64,000 nucleotides of DNA from Flavobacteriaceae bacterium (GTDB lineage: Bacteria > Bacteroidota > Bacteroidia > Flavobacteriales > Flavobacteriaceae), in contig JAQWSK010000004.1 in the NCBI GenBank assembly GCA_029243245.1, positions 124,001 to 188,000 of the forward strand. The letters are read 5' to 3'. The notes below the pieces were generated by a model that was given only the letters and a program-made list of their open reading frames with translations, made no database searches and had not been told where the DNA came from. Position numbers and translations under genes: made by a program. Below, in pieces: positions 17,179 to 26,542 of this stretch (positions within the stretch are counted from its first letter, which is position 1; every line of letters begins with the position of its first letter).

Positions 17179-19686
17179 TTACATAAAATCAGAATTAAAT
17201 ATAGCGTTTGAAAGAAGTCTATTTGTTCCATACCAAAATGCTCTAAACTGTGTGTTGTCTGTAAACATTAAAACCTTGCCCTTGCCAACTTTTTTAACTT
17301 TAAAGGGAACACTGTTTTTTAATATATCTAAATTGTCATTAGATATGTATCCGCTTAATAGTGGACTAGTAGTATACTTAATAGGATTGTTGAATTTGTC
17401 TTTCTCAGGAGACATGAAAATTGTTGAATTTCTAAAATGCGGTATAGTTGAATTAGAAACACCAAAATTTATCGGATGACTTCTATCTAAATTTGTATTA
17501 AATATTGAACCGCTTATTAATTGAGCACCATAATATTTTCTTTTTTGATCAAAATTAACATTAGATGGTTTTAATTCGTTTTTAATAAAATTCACTTTAA
17601 CAATTTCATTTTTATTAAGCCATTGAATTGATGATCTATATGCAATTAATTTTCCACCATTATTTATATAAGTTTTAATTTGATTAGCATCAATTTTATT
17701 ACTTGAGTAATTAGGTAGGATTACATGAGAATATTTGGATAAACTTCCTCTATTTAGGTTATTAACATCAATTTTTGTAACAGGAATTTTATACTTGGTA
17801 TCTAAAAGATGCCATATTTCTCCAGCATCATAACTTCGAATCCCATCACCTACAATTAAAGCAATTTTCGGTTTTTTCAGTGTTACAAAATTTCTAGACC
17901 CTAGATCTATACCCTCTGTTAATCCAGTTGAAACTCCATGCACTTTTAGGGAACACGAAGAAGCAATTTTTTTGATTTCATCAAAAATTTCATTACTGTT
18001 CAATTTCTGATTTTGTAATGGTATTAAATAGGTGCCATAATCATAAGAAATACCATTTAGTTTAAATGGATTTAACCCTATTTTAACACGTATACCCTTT
18101 TCAATAAGAGAGTATATAGCTTTAGGTGTATAGAAACTATTTCCTTCAAAAAGATATGCATAGGTAGCTTTTTTATCTATATTACCAAGAGGGAATTTTA
18201 AATCTTTAACTTCGCCACCTATAATTTCTTCAGATTTTTCAAAATGGTAATTCACATTAAATGCTAAAGGGAATGTCCATGCAGATATATCATAAAACAA
18301 ACTATCAGTGAACTTTGTTTGAGTGTCAAATATGGCATGAATCAATTTAATTTTCTTTTGATTTAATGGAACTACAAAACTATTTTCTTTTGAATATTTT
18401 TTTCCATTACGAGATAAAGTTTTGTTAATTCGATGAATTTTTATGCCGTGTAAATTCAACACTTCTGCAAGATGAAATGTTGTTGCTGGGTCTTTTGGCG
18501 CTTCAAAAACTATAGCTTTTAATTTGTCTTTAGAAGCTATAACACGTGCATCATTATAAAACTTCCTATAATAATTGAGTATCTCAACTCTCATTTCATT
18601 AGCGGCTTTTAATGTTGAAAAAGCTGCAGTTAGTTGATTCCTTATAGTGAATGGAAATGTTAATATGCCATTATCACTTTCTTGTATATGCCCTCTAGAA
18701 CTTGCCTGTTCAAATAAAATGCCAATACTACCATTTACATCAGGATATGTAGATCCTTTGCCATAGTAAAAATCATCGTAATCTTCTTCAGTATAATATA
18801 GCGAACCTATTTTATTTAATGCATCAGCATGGTAATTACCAATTTTTCTTGTTAGTTTTTGATTCATAATTGGAGTTAATGGATGCACTCTTGAATCAAT
18901 TCCTGGCTGAAAAAAGAAACTTGAATTGGTGCCCATTTCATGATGATCTGTAAGAATATTTGGAATCCAATCTGTAAAAGTTTTTATTCGAGCCCTAGAC
19001 TCAGGAAGTTGAACAGGAAGCCAATCTCTATTCAAATCAAACCAATAATGATTAGTTCTTCCTCTTGGCCAATTTTCGTTATATTCACGATCTTGACTGT
19101 CAGGGTTTAGCAACATGTTCCTATTACTATTAGCCCATTGTGAAAATCTTTGAAGGCCATCAGGATTGAAACTTGGATCAAATAAAACGACAGTGTTTTT
19201 TAGCATTTCTTTTGTTTCAATAGATTCACTAGCTGCTAAATGATAAGCTAAAAGAATTCCAGCATTAGCTCCGCTTGGTTCGTTACCATGAATCGAAAAT
19301 CCTTGATATACAATAATAGGAAGTTTTTCAGTGTTTAATTTATCACCGCCTAACTCTGTCAATTCTTTATGTAATTTTTTAATTAATTCAATTTTTTTAT
19401 GATTTTCCGGATCAGTAATAGTCAATAAAAGTATTGGTCTTCCTTCATATGTTAGTCCTCTATTTTCAATGGTAATGCGATCGGATTTAGACGCTAACAC
19501 ATACATGTATTGTGATAATTTATCATGACTTACATGCCATTCACCAACTTCATGCCCCAATATACTTTGAGGAATAGGAATCTTAGAATTATATATATGA
19601 TTAGATTTAAGAAAATAATCTTGTGAGAATTGAGCTGTTAGCTGAAAGCTAAGAAAAAATATAAAAGTTTTAAAAAGTTTTATCAT
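17179..19686 (-). CDS. Exported M14 family zinc carboxypeptidase
   Basis: An 835-residue secreted protein. A signal peptide (about 1-18, ending near LTA-QF) precedes a peptidase M14 domain at about 55-350. The zinc-binding HGNEPSG (H and E of HxxE), the FNPDGLQRF arginine segment and the third-ligand region TDHHEMG are visible. The C-terminal half (about 400-835) resembles the class I glutamine-amidotransferase-like tail found in many Bacteroidota M14 peptidases, with VILPNYSSNK and GGKLIAYRSS stretches; this domain reading is less certain. It probably degrades external or periplasmic peptides for nutrition. It lies 67 bases after the DUF3276 gene. Confidence 0.85.
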   Translation of the reverse strand: MIKLFKTFIFFLSFQLTAQFSQDYFLKSNHIYNSKIPIPQSILGHEVGEWHVSHDKLSQYMYVLASKSDRITIENRGLTYEGRPILLLTITDPENHKKIELIKKLHKELTELGGDKLNTEKLPIIVYQGFSIHGNEPSGANAGILLAYHLAASESIETKEMLKNTVVLFDPSFNPDGLQRFSQWANSNRNMLLNPDSQDREYNENWPRGRTNHYWFDLNRDWLPVQLPESRARIKTFTDWIPNILTDHHEMGTNSSFFFQPGIDSRVHPLTPIMNQKLTRKIGNYHADALNKIGSLYYTEEDYDDFYYGKGSTYPDVNGSIGILFEQASSRGHIQESDNGILTFPFTIRNQLTAAFSTLKAANEMRVEILNYYRKFYNDARVIASKDKLKAIVFEAPKDPATTFHLAEVLNLHGIKIHRINKTLSRNGKKYSKENSFVVPLNQKKIKLIHAIFDTQTKFTDSLFYDISAWTFPLAFNVNYHFEKSEEIIGGEVKDLKFPLGNIDKKATYAYLFEGNSFYTPKAIYSLIEKGIRVKIGLNPFKLNGISYDYGTYLIPLQNQKLNSNEIFDEIKKIASSCSLKVHGVSTGLTEGIDLGSRNFVTLKKPKIALIVGDGIRSYDAGEIWHLLDTKYKIPVTKIDVNNLNRGSLSKYSHVILPNYSSNKIDANQIKTYINNGGKLIAYRSSIQWLNKNEIVKVNFIKNELKPSNVNFDQKRKYYGAQLISGSIFNTNLDRSHPINFGVSNSTIPHFRNSTIFMSPEKDKFNNPIKYTTSPLLSGYISNDNLDILKNSVPFKVKKVGKGKVLMFTDNTQFRAFWYGTNRLLSNAIFNSDFM

Positions 19687-19753
19687 GGGTTTTTAATAAA
19701 TATAAAAACACGTCTTTAAAAGTTAGAGGCGGCAATTATTTATAAATTAATTT

Positions 19754-20116
19754 TTAAACTTCGTTAAAATCAACATCCGAAAATTCAGAATTATTTTCAT
19801 GTGTTTCATTTTTATTATCTTGGGGTGAATAGTTTTTTTGATGCCTATCACTAATGACTTCTGATCCTTTTTCAGAAATTATGAAATTTGTCATTTCATT
19901 AAAACTTTCCTTGAATTCATTAAAATCTTCTTTATACAAGTATATTTTATGTTTTTTAAAGTGAAAAGTTCCATCGTCATTTGTAAACTTTTTACTTTCT
20001 GTAATTGTTAGGTAATAATCTCCAGCTTTTGTTTCTCTAACATCGAAAAAGTAGGTTCTTCTACCTGCTCTCTGAACTTTAGAAAATATTTCTTTGTGTT
20101 CTCCTTCTACAAACAT
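19754..20116 (-). CDS. DUF3276 (PUR-alpha-like nucleic-acid-binding) protein
   Basis: A 120-residue cytoplasmic protein of the DUF3276 family, which has a PUR-alpha-like fold and is common in Bacteroidota. The conserved core is FSKVQRAGRRTYFFDVRETKAG, YYLTITESKK and the basic FKKHKIYLYKEDFNEF (all within the first 80 residues); the C-terminal 35 residues are polar and probably disordered. PUR repeats bind single-stranded nucleic acid, so a role in RNA or ssDNA binding is likely but unproven for this family. It has its own promoter (20138-20169). Confidence 0.8.
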   Translation of the reverse strand: MFVEGEHKEIFSKVQRAGRRTYFFDVRETKAGDYYLTITESKKFTNDDGTFHFKKHKIYLYKEDFNEFKESFNEMTNFIISEKGSEVISDRHQKNYSPQDNKNETHENNSEFSDVDFNEV

Positions 20117-20137
20117 TTTTTGATTTTAAATTATATT

Positions 20138-20169
20138 CAAAAATGCAATAAAAAATTAAACATAGCAAA
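20138..20169 (-). promoter_or_regulatory. Putative promoter of the DUF3276 gene
   Basis: On the minus strand TTTG (20169-20166), 20 bases, then CATTTTTG (20145-20138), one mismatch from TAnnTTTG. The predicted start at about 20134 gives an 18-base leader. Confidence 0.4.
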
Positions 20170-21927
20170 TTATTTATTTTGTTCAGATTGTTGTTTGAAA
20201 TATAGGCTTCTGTAATAACTTTTTTTATTCATTAATTCGTTATGTTTCCCATATTCAATAAGATTCCCATTTTTAAAAACCATAATATTATCTGCTGATT
20301 TTATCGATGAAATTCTATGACTGATGATTAAACTAGTTTTATTTCTACTAAAATGATACAAATTTTTTAGGATGGTTTCTTCAGTGTCAGTATCTATGGA
20401 TGAAAAGCAATCATCAAGTAGAATTATAGATGGGTTTTTGATAAAAGCTCTTGCGATTGAAATTCTTTGCACTTGTCCTCCCGATAGCGTTATACCTCTT
20501 TCACCGAGTATTGTGTCGTATCCATATTTTAATTTTTGTATTTCTTTATCAATTGAAGCATTAATTGCAGCAATTTCGATTTCTTTGATTGAAGCATTAT
20601 TTTTGCCAAATCTGATATTATTAGTTATAGATTCGGAAAAAAGAAAGGGGTTTTGTGGAACATATCCTATGTTTTTTCTTAGTTCATTTAGTTTAAATGA
20701 CTTTAAATTTTCACCATCTATTAGGATCTCACCTATGTTTGGATCATAGAACCTTGATATTAAATCAAATAATGATGTTTTTCCTGAGCCTACTGGACCT
20801 AATATTCCAATAGTCTCACCTGATTTGATTTTAAAAGAAACATTATTTAAGGCTTTAAGTTTAGTTTCAGGATATGTAAGAGTTACATTTTTAAATTCAA
20901 TTTCACCTCGAGTGATTTTTTTATTTCCATTACCATCTTTAATATTTGAAGTTTCCTTTAAAAAATCATTAATTCTTTTTTGAGAAGCTTCAGCTTGTTG
21001 TATTATGGAAGTTAACCAACCAACAACAGTAACTGGCCAAGTAAGCATATTTACATAAATTATAAATTCTGCGAGTACTCCTATTTCAATTTCACCATTT
21101 ATGTATTGAGAACCTCCAATTAATATAACGATTAGGTTTGAAACACCAATTAAGAGTAACATAAGAGGAAAAAACCATGCTTGTAGCTTAACAAGACTCA
21201 TGTTTTTCTCTTTTGCAATTATTGACAGGTCATTAAAATTTGAGATTATTTTAGATGATAAATTATATGATTTTATAATAGTTATACCTGTAAAAATTTC
21301 TTGAGTAAAAGATGATAATTTTGATAGCATCTCTTGAACTTTAGTACTTCTGAAATGTATAGCTTTATTTAGCTTATAGATTAAAAATGAGAGGAGGGGT
21401 AGCGGTACTAGTGTGTACAACGTAAGTTTAGGAGCAACGGATATCATATATGATATAACAATTATAAAAAGAGCGACAGTATTAATACTATACATAATTG
21501 CTGGTCCAAAATACATCCTCACCTTTCCCACATCTTCACTAATCCTATTCATTAGATCTCCTGTTCGATTATTTTTGTAAAATCTTTGAGTTAAACTTTG
21601 ATACTGAATAAAAATCTCATTTTTAAGATCAAACTCGATATATCTAGAAACATTAATTATTGCCTGTCTCATTAGAAATGTAAAAAAACCTGAAATTAAA
21701 GCTGCTCCTATTATTATAGAGATATTAATAAATAATATTTTTTGTAATGAAGCTAGGTCTGTTTCTGTATTGTTTTTAAGAAAATGTTCCACTGCGGTTA
21801 GTGAATTTCCAATTAATCTTGGAGCAAATAAAGAGAAAATTCTAGATATTACTGTAATAAAAAAACCAAAAAGCAATTTTTTTCTATATTTAAAAAGGTA
21901 CTTATTTAGGTATTTTAATTCTTTCAT
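20170..21927 (-). CDS. ABC exporter (fused transmembrane and ATPase domains)
   Basis: A 585-residue half-exporter of the ABCB/MdlA type: six transmembrane helices (about 15-310) then a nucleotide-binding domain. Walker A is GPVGSGKT (377-384), the signature LSGGQ (481-485), Walker B IILLD (501-505) and the switch histidine at about 537. The residue after Walker B, normally the catalytic glutamate, is aspartate (D506, in LLDDCFSS), as in one half of heterodimeric exporters. No partner gene is nearby. The substrate is unknown; lipids, drugs or peptides are possible. It is transcribed from a promoter divergent from rpsA. Confidence 0.85.
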   Translation of the reverse strand: MKELKYLNKYLFKYRKKLLFGFFITVISRIFSLFAPRLIGNSLTAVEHFLKNNTETDLASLQKILFINISIIIGAALISGFFTFLMRQAIINVSRYIEFDLKNEIFIQYQSLTQRFYKNNRTGDLMNRISEDVGKVRMYFGPAIMYSINTVALFIIVISYMISVAPKLTLYTLVPLPLLSFLIYKLNKAIHFRSTKVQEMLSKLSSFTQEIFTGITIIKSYNLSSKIISNFNDLSIIAKEKNMSLVKLQAWFFPLMLLLIGVSNLIVILIGGSQYINGEIEIGVLAEFIIYVNMLTWPVTVVGWLTSIIQQAEASQKRINDFLKETSNIKDGNGNKKITRGEIEFKNVTLTYPETKLKALNNVSFKIKSGETIGILGPVGSGKTSLFDLISRFYDPNIGEILIDGENLKSFKLNELRKNIGYVPQNPFLFSESITNNIRFGKNNASIKEIEIAAINASIDKEIQKLKYGYDTILGERGITLSGGQVQRISIARAFIKNPSIILLDDCFSSIDTDTEETILKNLYHFSRNKTSLIISHRISSIKSADNIMVFKNGNLIEYGKHNELMNKKSYYRSLYFKQQSEQNK

Positions 21928-21950
21928 TTCTTGTTTTAATTAGAGCAAGT

Positions 21951-21978
21951 CAAAGTTAGTCAAATACCTATCTTCAAA
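21951..21978 (-). promoter_or_regulatory. Putative promoter of the ABC exporter gene
   Basis: Minus-strand TTTG (21978-21975), 16 bases, then TAACTTTG (21958-21951), a perfect -7 match. The predicted start near 21947 leaves a leader of about 20 bases. Confidence 0.45.
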
Positions 21979-22061
21979 ATATAATTTTACATTTTTCGTC
22001 TAATAAAAGTGTTATTATTGAAATTTTAAAGAATAAAACTTTATTTATTAGTCTTTTTAGT

Positions 22062-22175
22062 TAAATTTGCAAACTCTTAATTGATAGGGGGTTTTGAGAG
22101 TAATAATAATATAAACCGCTACTGATGTTTTCAAATTAATAGAACCCTAAGACTCAGTATACAAATATTAAGACA
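22062..22175 (+). promoter_or_regulatory. Promoter box and ~100-base leader of rpsA
   Basis: TAAATTTG at 22062-22069 matches the -7 consensus and predicts transcription from about 22073. The resulting leader of about 103 bases is far longer than the 12-20 bases seen at other promoters here. It holds a G5 run at 22087-22091 and a weak TACTGA/TCAGTA pairing (22120-22125 with 22154-22159). S1 represses its own translation in E. coli; a similar role here is only a possibility. Confidence 0.35.
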
Positions 22176-24002
22176 ATGGCTAAAAAAGCTACTCCAGATA
22201 AAGATCAAGAAAATGATCTTGTTGATGAAGTGAAAACAATTAAATCAACCACATCAACAAACACAGCAGAAGAATTTCTTACAAATTTTAATTGGCATAA
22301 TTATGAAGAAGGCATTGATGTTATAGATGATAAACAATTAAAAGAATTTGAATCTTTAGTTAAAGAAAACTTTGTGGATACTACCGATGAAGATGTTATT
22401 GAGGGGGAAGTTGTATACATGACTGATAGAGAGGCTATTATAGATATAAATGCAAAATCAGAGGGGGTAATATCTTTAAATGAATTTAGATATAATCCTA
22501 ATTTAAAAGTTGGAGATAAGGTTGAAGTTATTGTCGATATTAGAGAAGATAGAACAGGTCAATTAGTATTATCTCATCGTAAAGCTAGAGTTATTAAAGC
22601 TTGGGAGAGAGTCAATAATGCACACGACAATGGAGAGGTTGTAAATGGATTTGTTAAATGCAGAACTAAAGGAGGGATGATTGTTGATGTTTTTGGAATT
22701 GAAGCATTTTTACCTGGATCTCAAATAGATGTTAAACCAATTCGTGATTATGATCAATATGTTGACAAAACTATGGAGTTTAAGGTGGTTAAAATTAATC
22801 ATGAGTTCAAAAACATAGTTGTATCTCACAAAGCTCTTATTGAATCTGACATTGAAGAACAGAAAAAAGAAATTATTAGTCAATTAGAGAAGGGACAAGT
22901 CCTTGAAGGATCTGTAAAAAATATAACTTCATACGGAGTTTTTATTGATTTGGGGGGAGTTGATGGTCTTATTCATATTACTGACTTATCATGGAGTAGA
23001 ATTAATCATCCAAGTGAGATTTTAGAACTTGATGAAAAACTTAATGTTGTTATTCTTGATTTTGATGATAACAAATCAAGAATTCAATTAGGCTTAAAAC
23101 AGCTTAGCGCACATCCATGGGATAATTTAAGTGATTCTATAAATGAGGGTAAAGAAGTGAAGGGTAAAGTTGTAGTTATAGCTGATTATGGAGCTTTTAT
23201 TGAAATTAATGAGGGTGTAGAGGGGTTAGTTCATGTTTCAGAAATGTCATGGTCAACCCATTTAAGATCAGCTCAGGATTTTGTAAAAATCGGAGATGAA
23301 GTTCAGGCAGTTGTGTTAACTATTGATAGAGATTCAAGGAAAATGTCATTAGGAATTAAGCAATTAACACAAGACCCATGGACTGATATAACAGAAAAAT
23401 ATCCTTTGAAATCAAAACATAAGGGTATAGTTCGGAACTTTACCAATTTTGGTGTGTTTATTGAGTTAGAAGAAGGGATTGATGGATTGGTTTATATTTC
23501 AGACCTTTCATGGACAAAGAAAATAAAACATCCTTCAGAAATTTTAGCAATAGGAGACTCTATAGATGTAGTAGTTCTTGAATTAGATGTAGAAGGGCGT
23601 AAATTAAGTTTGGGCCATAAACAAACTAAAGATAATCCTTGGGATAAATATGAAAAAGAATTTGCGTTAGATACGATTCATAAAGCATCTCTATCAAAAA
23701 TTGTTGATAAAGGTGCAACGATATCGTTTAATGATGATATAGTTGCTTTTGTCCCTTCTCGTCATCTTGAAAAAGAGGATGGTTCAAAATTGGACAAAGG
23801 AGAAGAGGTTAGTTTTAAAATTATTGAATTTAATAAAGAGTTTAAGCGAGTAGTTGCTTCTCATTCTGTTATTTTTAAAGAACAGGAAAGTAAAAATATA
23901 AGAAAAGCAACAAAAAAAGCTCAAGCTTCTAATAATGATAAAACTACTTTAGGAGATCTAGACGCTTTAGTAGATCTTAAACAGCAAATGGATGATAAAT
24001 AA
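22176..24002 (+). CDS. rpsA: 30S ribosomal protein S1
   Basis: RNA-binding protein of the small ribosomal subunit that captures and unfolds mRNA. The 608 residues contain six S1 repeats, roughly at 60-125, 145-210, 230-300, 318-385, 403-470 and 488-555. Repeats three to five are the most canonical (SYGVFIDLGGVDGLIHITDLSW, DYGAFIEINEGVEGLVHVSEMSW, NFGVFIELEEGIDGLVYISDLSW). The N-terminal 55 residues are acidic and lysine-rich and the C-terminus is polar. As no Shine-Dalgarno sequences are seen in this window, S1 is expected to matter for initiation in general. A strong terminator follows. Confidence 0.95.
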   Translation: MAKKATPDKDQENDLVDEVKTIKSTTSTNTAEEFLTNFNWHNYEEGIDVIDDKQLKEFESLVKENFVDTTDEDVIEGEVVYMTDREAIIDINAKSEGVISLNEFRYNPNLKVGDKVEVIVDIREDRTGQLVLSHRKARVIKAWERVNNAHDNGEVVNGFVKCRTKGGMIVDVFGIEAFLPGSQIDVKPIRDYDQYVDKTMEFKVVKINHEFKNIVVSHKALIESDIEEQKKEIISQLEKGQVLEGSVKNITSYGVFIDLGGVDGLIHITDLSWSRINHPSEILELDEKLNVVILDFDDNKSRIQLGLKQLSAHPWDNLSDSINEGKEVKGKVVVIADYGAFIEINEGVEGLVHVSEMSWSTHLRSAQDFVKIGDEVQAVVLTIDRDSRKMSLGIKQLTQDPWTDITEKYPLKSKHKGIVRNFTNFGVFIELEEGIDGLVYISDLSWTKKIKHPSEILAIGDSIDVVVLELDVEGRKLSLGHKQTKDNPWDKYEKEFALDTIHKASLSKIVDKGATISFNDDIVAFVPSRHLEKEDGSKLDKGEEVSFKIIEFNKEFKRVVASHSVIFKEQESKNIRKATKKAQASNNDKTTLGDLDALVDLKQQMDDK

Positions 24003-24024
24003 AAAAATTAATTTATTTAACTTT

Positions 24025-24059
24025 AAAAACCACTTCTTAAGAAGTGGTTTTTTTTTCTC
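24025..24059 (+). terminator. Rho-independent terminator of rpsA
   Basis: A perfect inverted repeat AAAACCACTTC / GAAGTGGTTTT around a TTAA loop at 24025-24050, merging into a run of T that continues to 24056. It is 22 bases after the rpsA stop and before the pyrR promoter box. This is the clearest intrinsic terminator in the window. Confidence 0.9.
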
Positions 24060-24073
24060 ATTCATTAATTTGG

Positions 24074-24081
24074 TATTTTTG
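24074..24081 (+). promoter_or_regulatory. Putative -7 promoter box of pyrR-pyrB
   Basis: TATTTTTG matches TAnnTTTG just after the rpsA terminator. The predicted start near 24085 gives a leader of about 14 bases, too short for a PyrR-type attenuator. Confidence 0.4.
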
Positions 24082-24098
24082 TTATTATATTAATCTAG

Positions 24099-24641
24099 AT
24101 GTTAGATAGAGTTCTTCTTGATGAGTTAAAAATTAATGTCTTGTTAAACAGATTATCATGTCAATTACTTGAGTTTCACGGTGATTTCACAAATACTCTT
24201 CTAATAGGACTTCAGCCAAGAGGAATTTATTTGCTTGATCGTATAGTTGAATTACTTAAAAATGAATATGGGATTAAAGATGTTAAAGTTGGGAAACTAG
24301 ATACTACATTTTACAGAGATGATTTTAGACGATCTAAAAAAATTCATTTTGCTAAAGCAACTGAACTGAATTTTGAAGTTGAAGGAAGAAAAATTGTATT
24401 AATAGATGATGTTTTATATACAGGACGAAGTATTAGAGCAGCTCTTACCGCTATTGATTATTATGGGCGTCCATCAATTATTGAGTTGTTAGTTTTGATT
24501 GATCGCCGATTTTCAAGACATCTTCCTATTCAACCAGATTATCTTGGTGTTCAGATTGATGCAATTGAGGGAGATAAGGTTAGAGTTGAATGGAGGCCTG
24601 AAAAGAGAAGTGATTGTGTTTATATTGAAAAAGAAAGCTAA
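24099..24641 (+). CDS. pyrR: PyrR: uracil phosphoribosyltransferase / pyrimidine regulator
   Basis: Phosphoribosyltransferase-fold protein of 180 residues. The PRPP-binding loop IDDVLYTGRSIRAA is at about 102-115, with the PyrR-type GLQPRGIYL near 37-45 and a basic face (RDDFRRSKK). In Gram-positive bacteria PyrR binds pyr mRNA to cause attenuation and also makes UMP from uracil. Here it is translationally coupled to pyrB (one-base overlap), but the predicted leader is too short to hold an anti-antiterminator, so the mode of control is unclear and the enzymatic role may dominate. Confidence 0.9.
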   Translation: MLDRVLLDELKINVLLNRLSCQLLEFHGDFTNTLLIGLQPRGIYLLDRIVELLKNEYGIKDVKVGKLDTTFYRDDFRRSKKIHFAKATELNFEVEGRKIVLIDDVLYTGRSIRAALTAIDYYGRPSIIELLVLIDRRFSRHLPIQPDYLGVQIDAIEGDKVRVEWRPEKRSDCVYIEKES

Positions 24642-25582
24642 TGAATGAAATTAGTGTTAACCACCTTCTAGGTATTCAGAATCTAACTGAAAAAGATTTT
24701 GATTTAATTTTTAATACTGCTTCACAATTTAAAGAAGTAATTAATCGTCCAATAAAAAAGGTTCCGAGCTTAAGAGATTTAACTATTGCAAATTTATTTT
24801 TTGAAAATAGCACGAGAACAAAATTGTCATTTGAATTAGCTGAAAAAAGATTAAGTGCTGATGTTATAAATTTTTCTACATCTCAATCTTCTATAAAGAA
24901 AGGAGAAACCTTAGTAGATACTGTAAATAATATTCTAGCAATGAAAGTTGATATGATTGTTATTAGACATCCGCATGCAGGATCTGCAAAATTTTTGTCT
25001 CAAAATGTAAATTCTCAAATAATTAATGCTGGAGATGGAGCTCATGAACATCCAACACAGGCATTGTTAGACTGTTTTTCACTAAGAGAAAGACTTGGGG
25101 ATCTTAAGGGTAAACACATAGCAATAATAGGCGATATAATTCATAGCCGTGTCGCTATATCAAATATTTTTGCCCTTAAGGCTTTGGGAGCAGAGGTTAT
25201 GATCTGTGGTCCAAAATCATTGCTTCCTAAATATGCAGAATCTATGGGAGTTAATGTTGAAATTGATTTAATTAAAGCGCTTAGATGGTGTGATGCGGTG
25301 AATATGTTAAGAGTTCAAAACGAAAGAATGAACATAAATTATTTTCCGTCAACAAGGGAATATTCTAAACTCTATGGGCTTACAAATGAAAAAATACAAT
25401 CTATTAGGAAACCTATAACAATATTGCATCCTGGACCAATAAATAGAGGGGTTGAGATTACATCTGAAGTTGCAGATTCAGAAAATGCAATTATTTTGGA
25501 TCAAGTAGAAAATGGTGTTGCAATTAGAATGGCTGTTATTTACTTATTAGCTTCAAAAATTAAAAACATTAGTTCTGCATAA
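24641..25582 (+). CDS. pyrB: Aspartate carbamoyltransferase, catalytic subunit
   Basis: Joins carbamoyl phosphate and aspartate, the committed step of pyrimidine synthesis. The 313 residues carry the carbamoyl-phosphate motif ENSTRTKLSFE (about 53-63), GDGAHEHPTQALLD and the C-terminal LHPGPINRGVEI aspartate-binding loop. No pyrI regulatory-chain gene follows, so this is probably the unregulated trimeric form, paired with pyrR. The ATG overlaps the pyrR stop by one base. RNase Z follows after 28 bases. Confidence 0.96.
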   Translation: MNEISVNHLLGIQNLTEKDFDLIFNTASQFKEVINRPIKKVPSLRDLTIANLFFENSTRTKLSFELAEKRLSADVINFSTSQSSIKKGETLVDTVNNILAMKVDMIVIRHPHAGSAKFLSQNVNSQIINAGDGAHEHPTQALLDCFSLRERLGDLKGKHIAIIGDIIHSRVAISNIFALKALGAEVMICGPKSLLPKYAESMGVNVEIDLIKALRWCDAVNMLRVQNERMNINYFPSTREYSKLYGLTNEKIQSIRKPITILHPGPINRGVEITSEVADSENAIILDQVENGVAIRMAVIYLLASKIKNISSA

Positions 25583-25610
25583 TGATAATAAAGATCTTGG
25601 ACTATAATAT

Positions 25611-26516
25611 ATGAACATAACAATTTTAGGTTGCCATTCAGCTACACCCAGGAGTAATTTTCATACTACATCACAGTTAATTGAGTTAAAAAACCATATG
25701 TTTCTTATTGATTGTGGAGAGGGCACCCAAATTCGTCTTAGAGAAGAAAAAATCAAATTCTCAAGAATTAAAAATATTTTTATATCACATTTGCATGGGG
25801 ACCATTTTTACGGACTTATAGGTTTAATAAATACTTTCAAACTTTTGGGTAGAAGTGTTGATTTAAATATTTATGGTCCAATAGGAATAAAAGAAGTTAT
25901 TAAGCTTCAACTTAAACTGTCAAATTCTTGGACTGATTTTAGGTTATATTTTCATGAATTAAATAATTCTAAAGCTGAACTTGTTTATGAAGATTCTATA
26001 GTTAAAGTGAAAACTATACCTCTTATTCATAGAGTTTATACTAATGGTTTTCTTTTTCAGGAAAAAGCAGGCCTTAGAAAAATTGAAACTGAAAAAGTAA
26101 AACTTTATAACGTTCCAATTTGTGATTATGAAAATTTAAAAAATGGAAAAGATTTTATTAATGAGAAAGGTCAAACAATTAAAAATAGTGATTTAACATT
26201 ACCACCAAAAAAACCATTTAGTTATGCTTTTTGCAGTGATACAGTATTTAACCCCCAAATGGTAAATCAAATAAAAAATGTTGACTTATTATATCATGAA
26301 TCAACCTTTCTGAACGAACACAAAGACTTAGCCACTAAAACTTTACACAGTACAGCTGAACAAGCTGGAAAAATTGCATCTTTATCAAATGTAGGTAAAT
26401 TAATGTTAGGTCATTTTTCTACAAGATATAGAGATAAAAAAATGTTTATTCAAGAGGCTAATAAACAATTTGACAACGTTTTTTTAGCTAAAGAGGGTGA
26501 AACATATAAGTTTTGA
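25611..26516 (+). CDS. rnz: Ribonuclease Z
   Basis: Metallo-beta-lactamase-fold endonuclease that trims 3' trailers of tRNA precursors lacking encoded CCA. The metal-binding HLHGDH is at 60-65 (motif HxHxDH), with further ligands in the later segments HESTFLNEH and LGHFSTRY. The 301 residues match the bacterial short form. Both tRNA genes in this window lack an encoded CCA, consistent with a need for this enzyme and a CCA-adding enzyme. It stands between pyrB and pdxH on the same strand with short gaps. Confidence 0.94.
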   Translation: MNITILGCHSATPRSNFHTTSQLIELKNHMFLIDCGEGTQIRLREEKIKFSRIKNIFISHLHGDHFYGLIGLINTFKLLGRSVDLNIYGPIGIKEVIKLQLKLSNSWTDFRLYFHELNNSKAELVYEDSIVKVKTIPLIHRVYTNGFLFQEKAGLRKIETEKVKLYNVPICDYENLKNGKDFINEKGQTIKNSDLTLPPKKPFSYAFCSDTVFNPQMVNQIKNVDLLYHESTFLNEHKDLATKTLHSTAEQAGKIASLSNVGKLMLGHFSTRYRDKKMFIQEANKQFDNVFLAKEGETYKF

Positions 26517-26542
26517 GAAACAGTTTTTAGTAACTTGCAATA

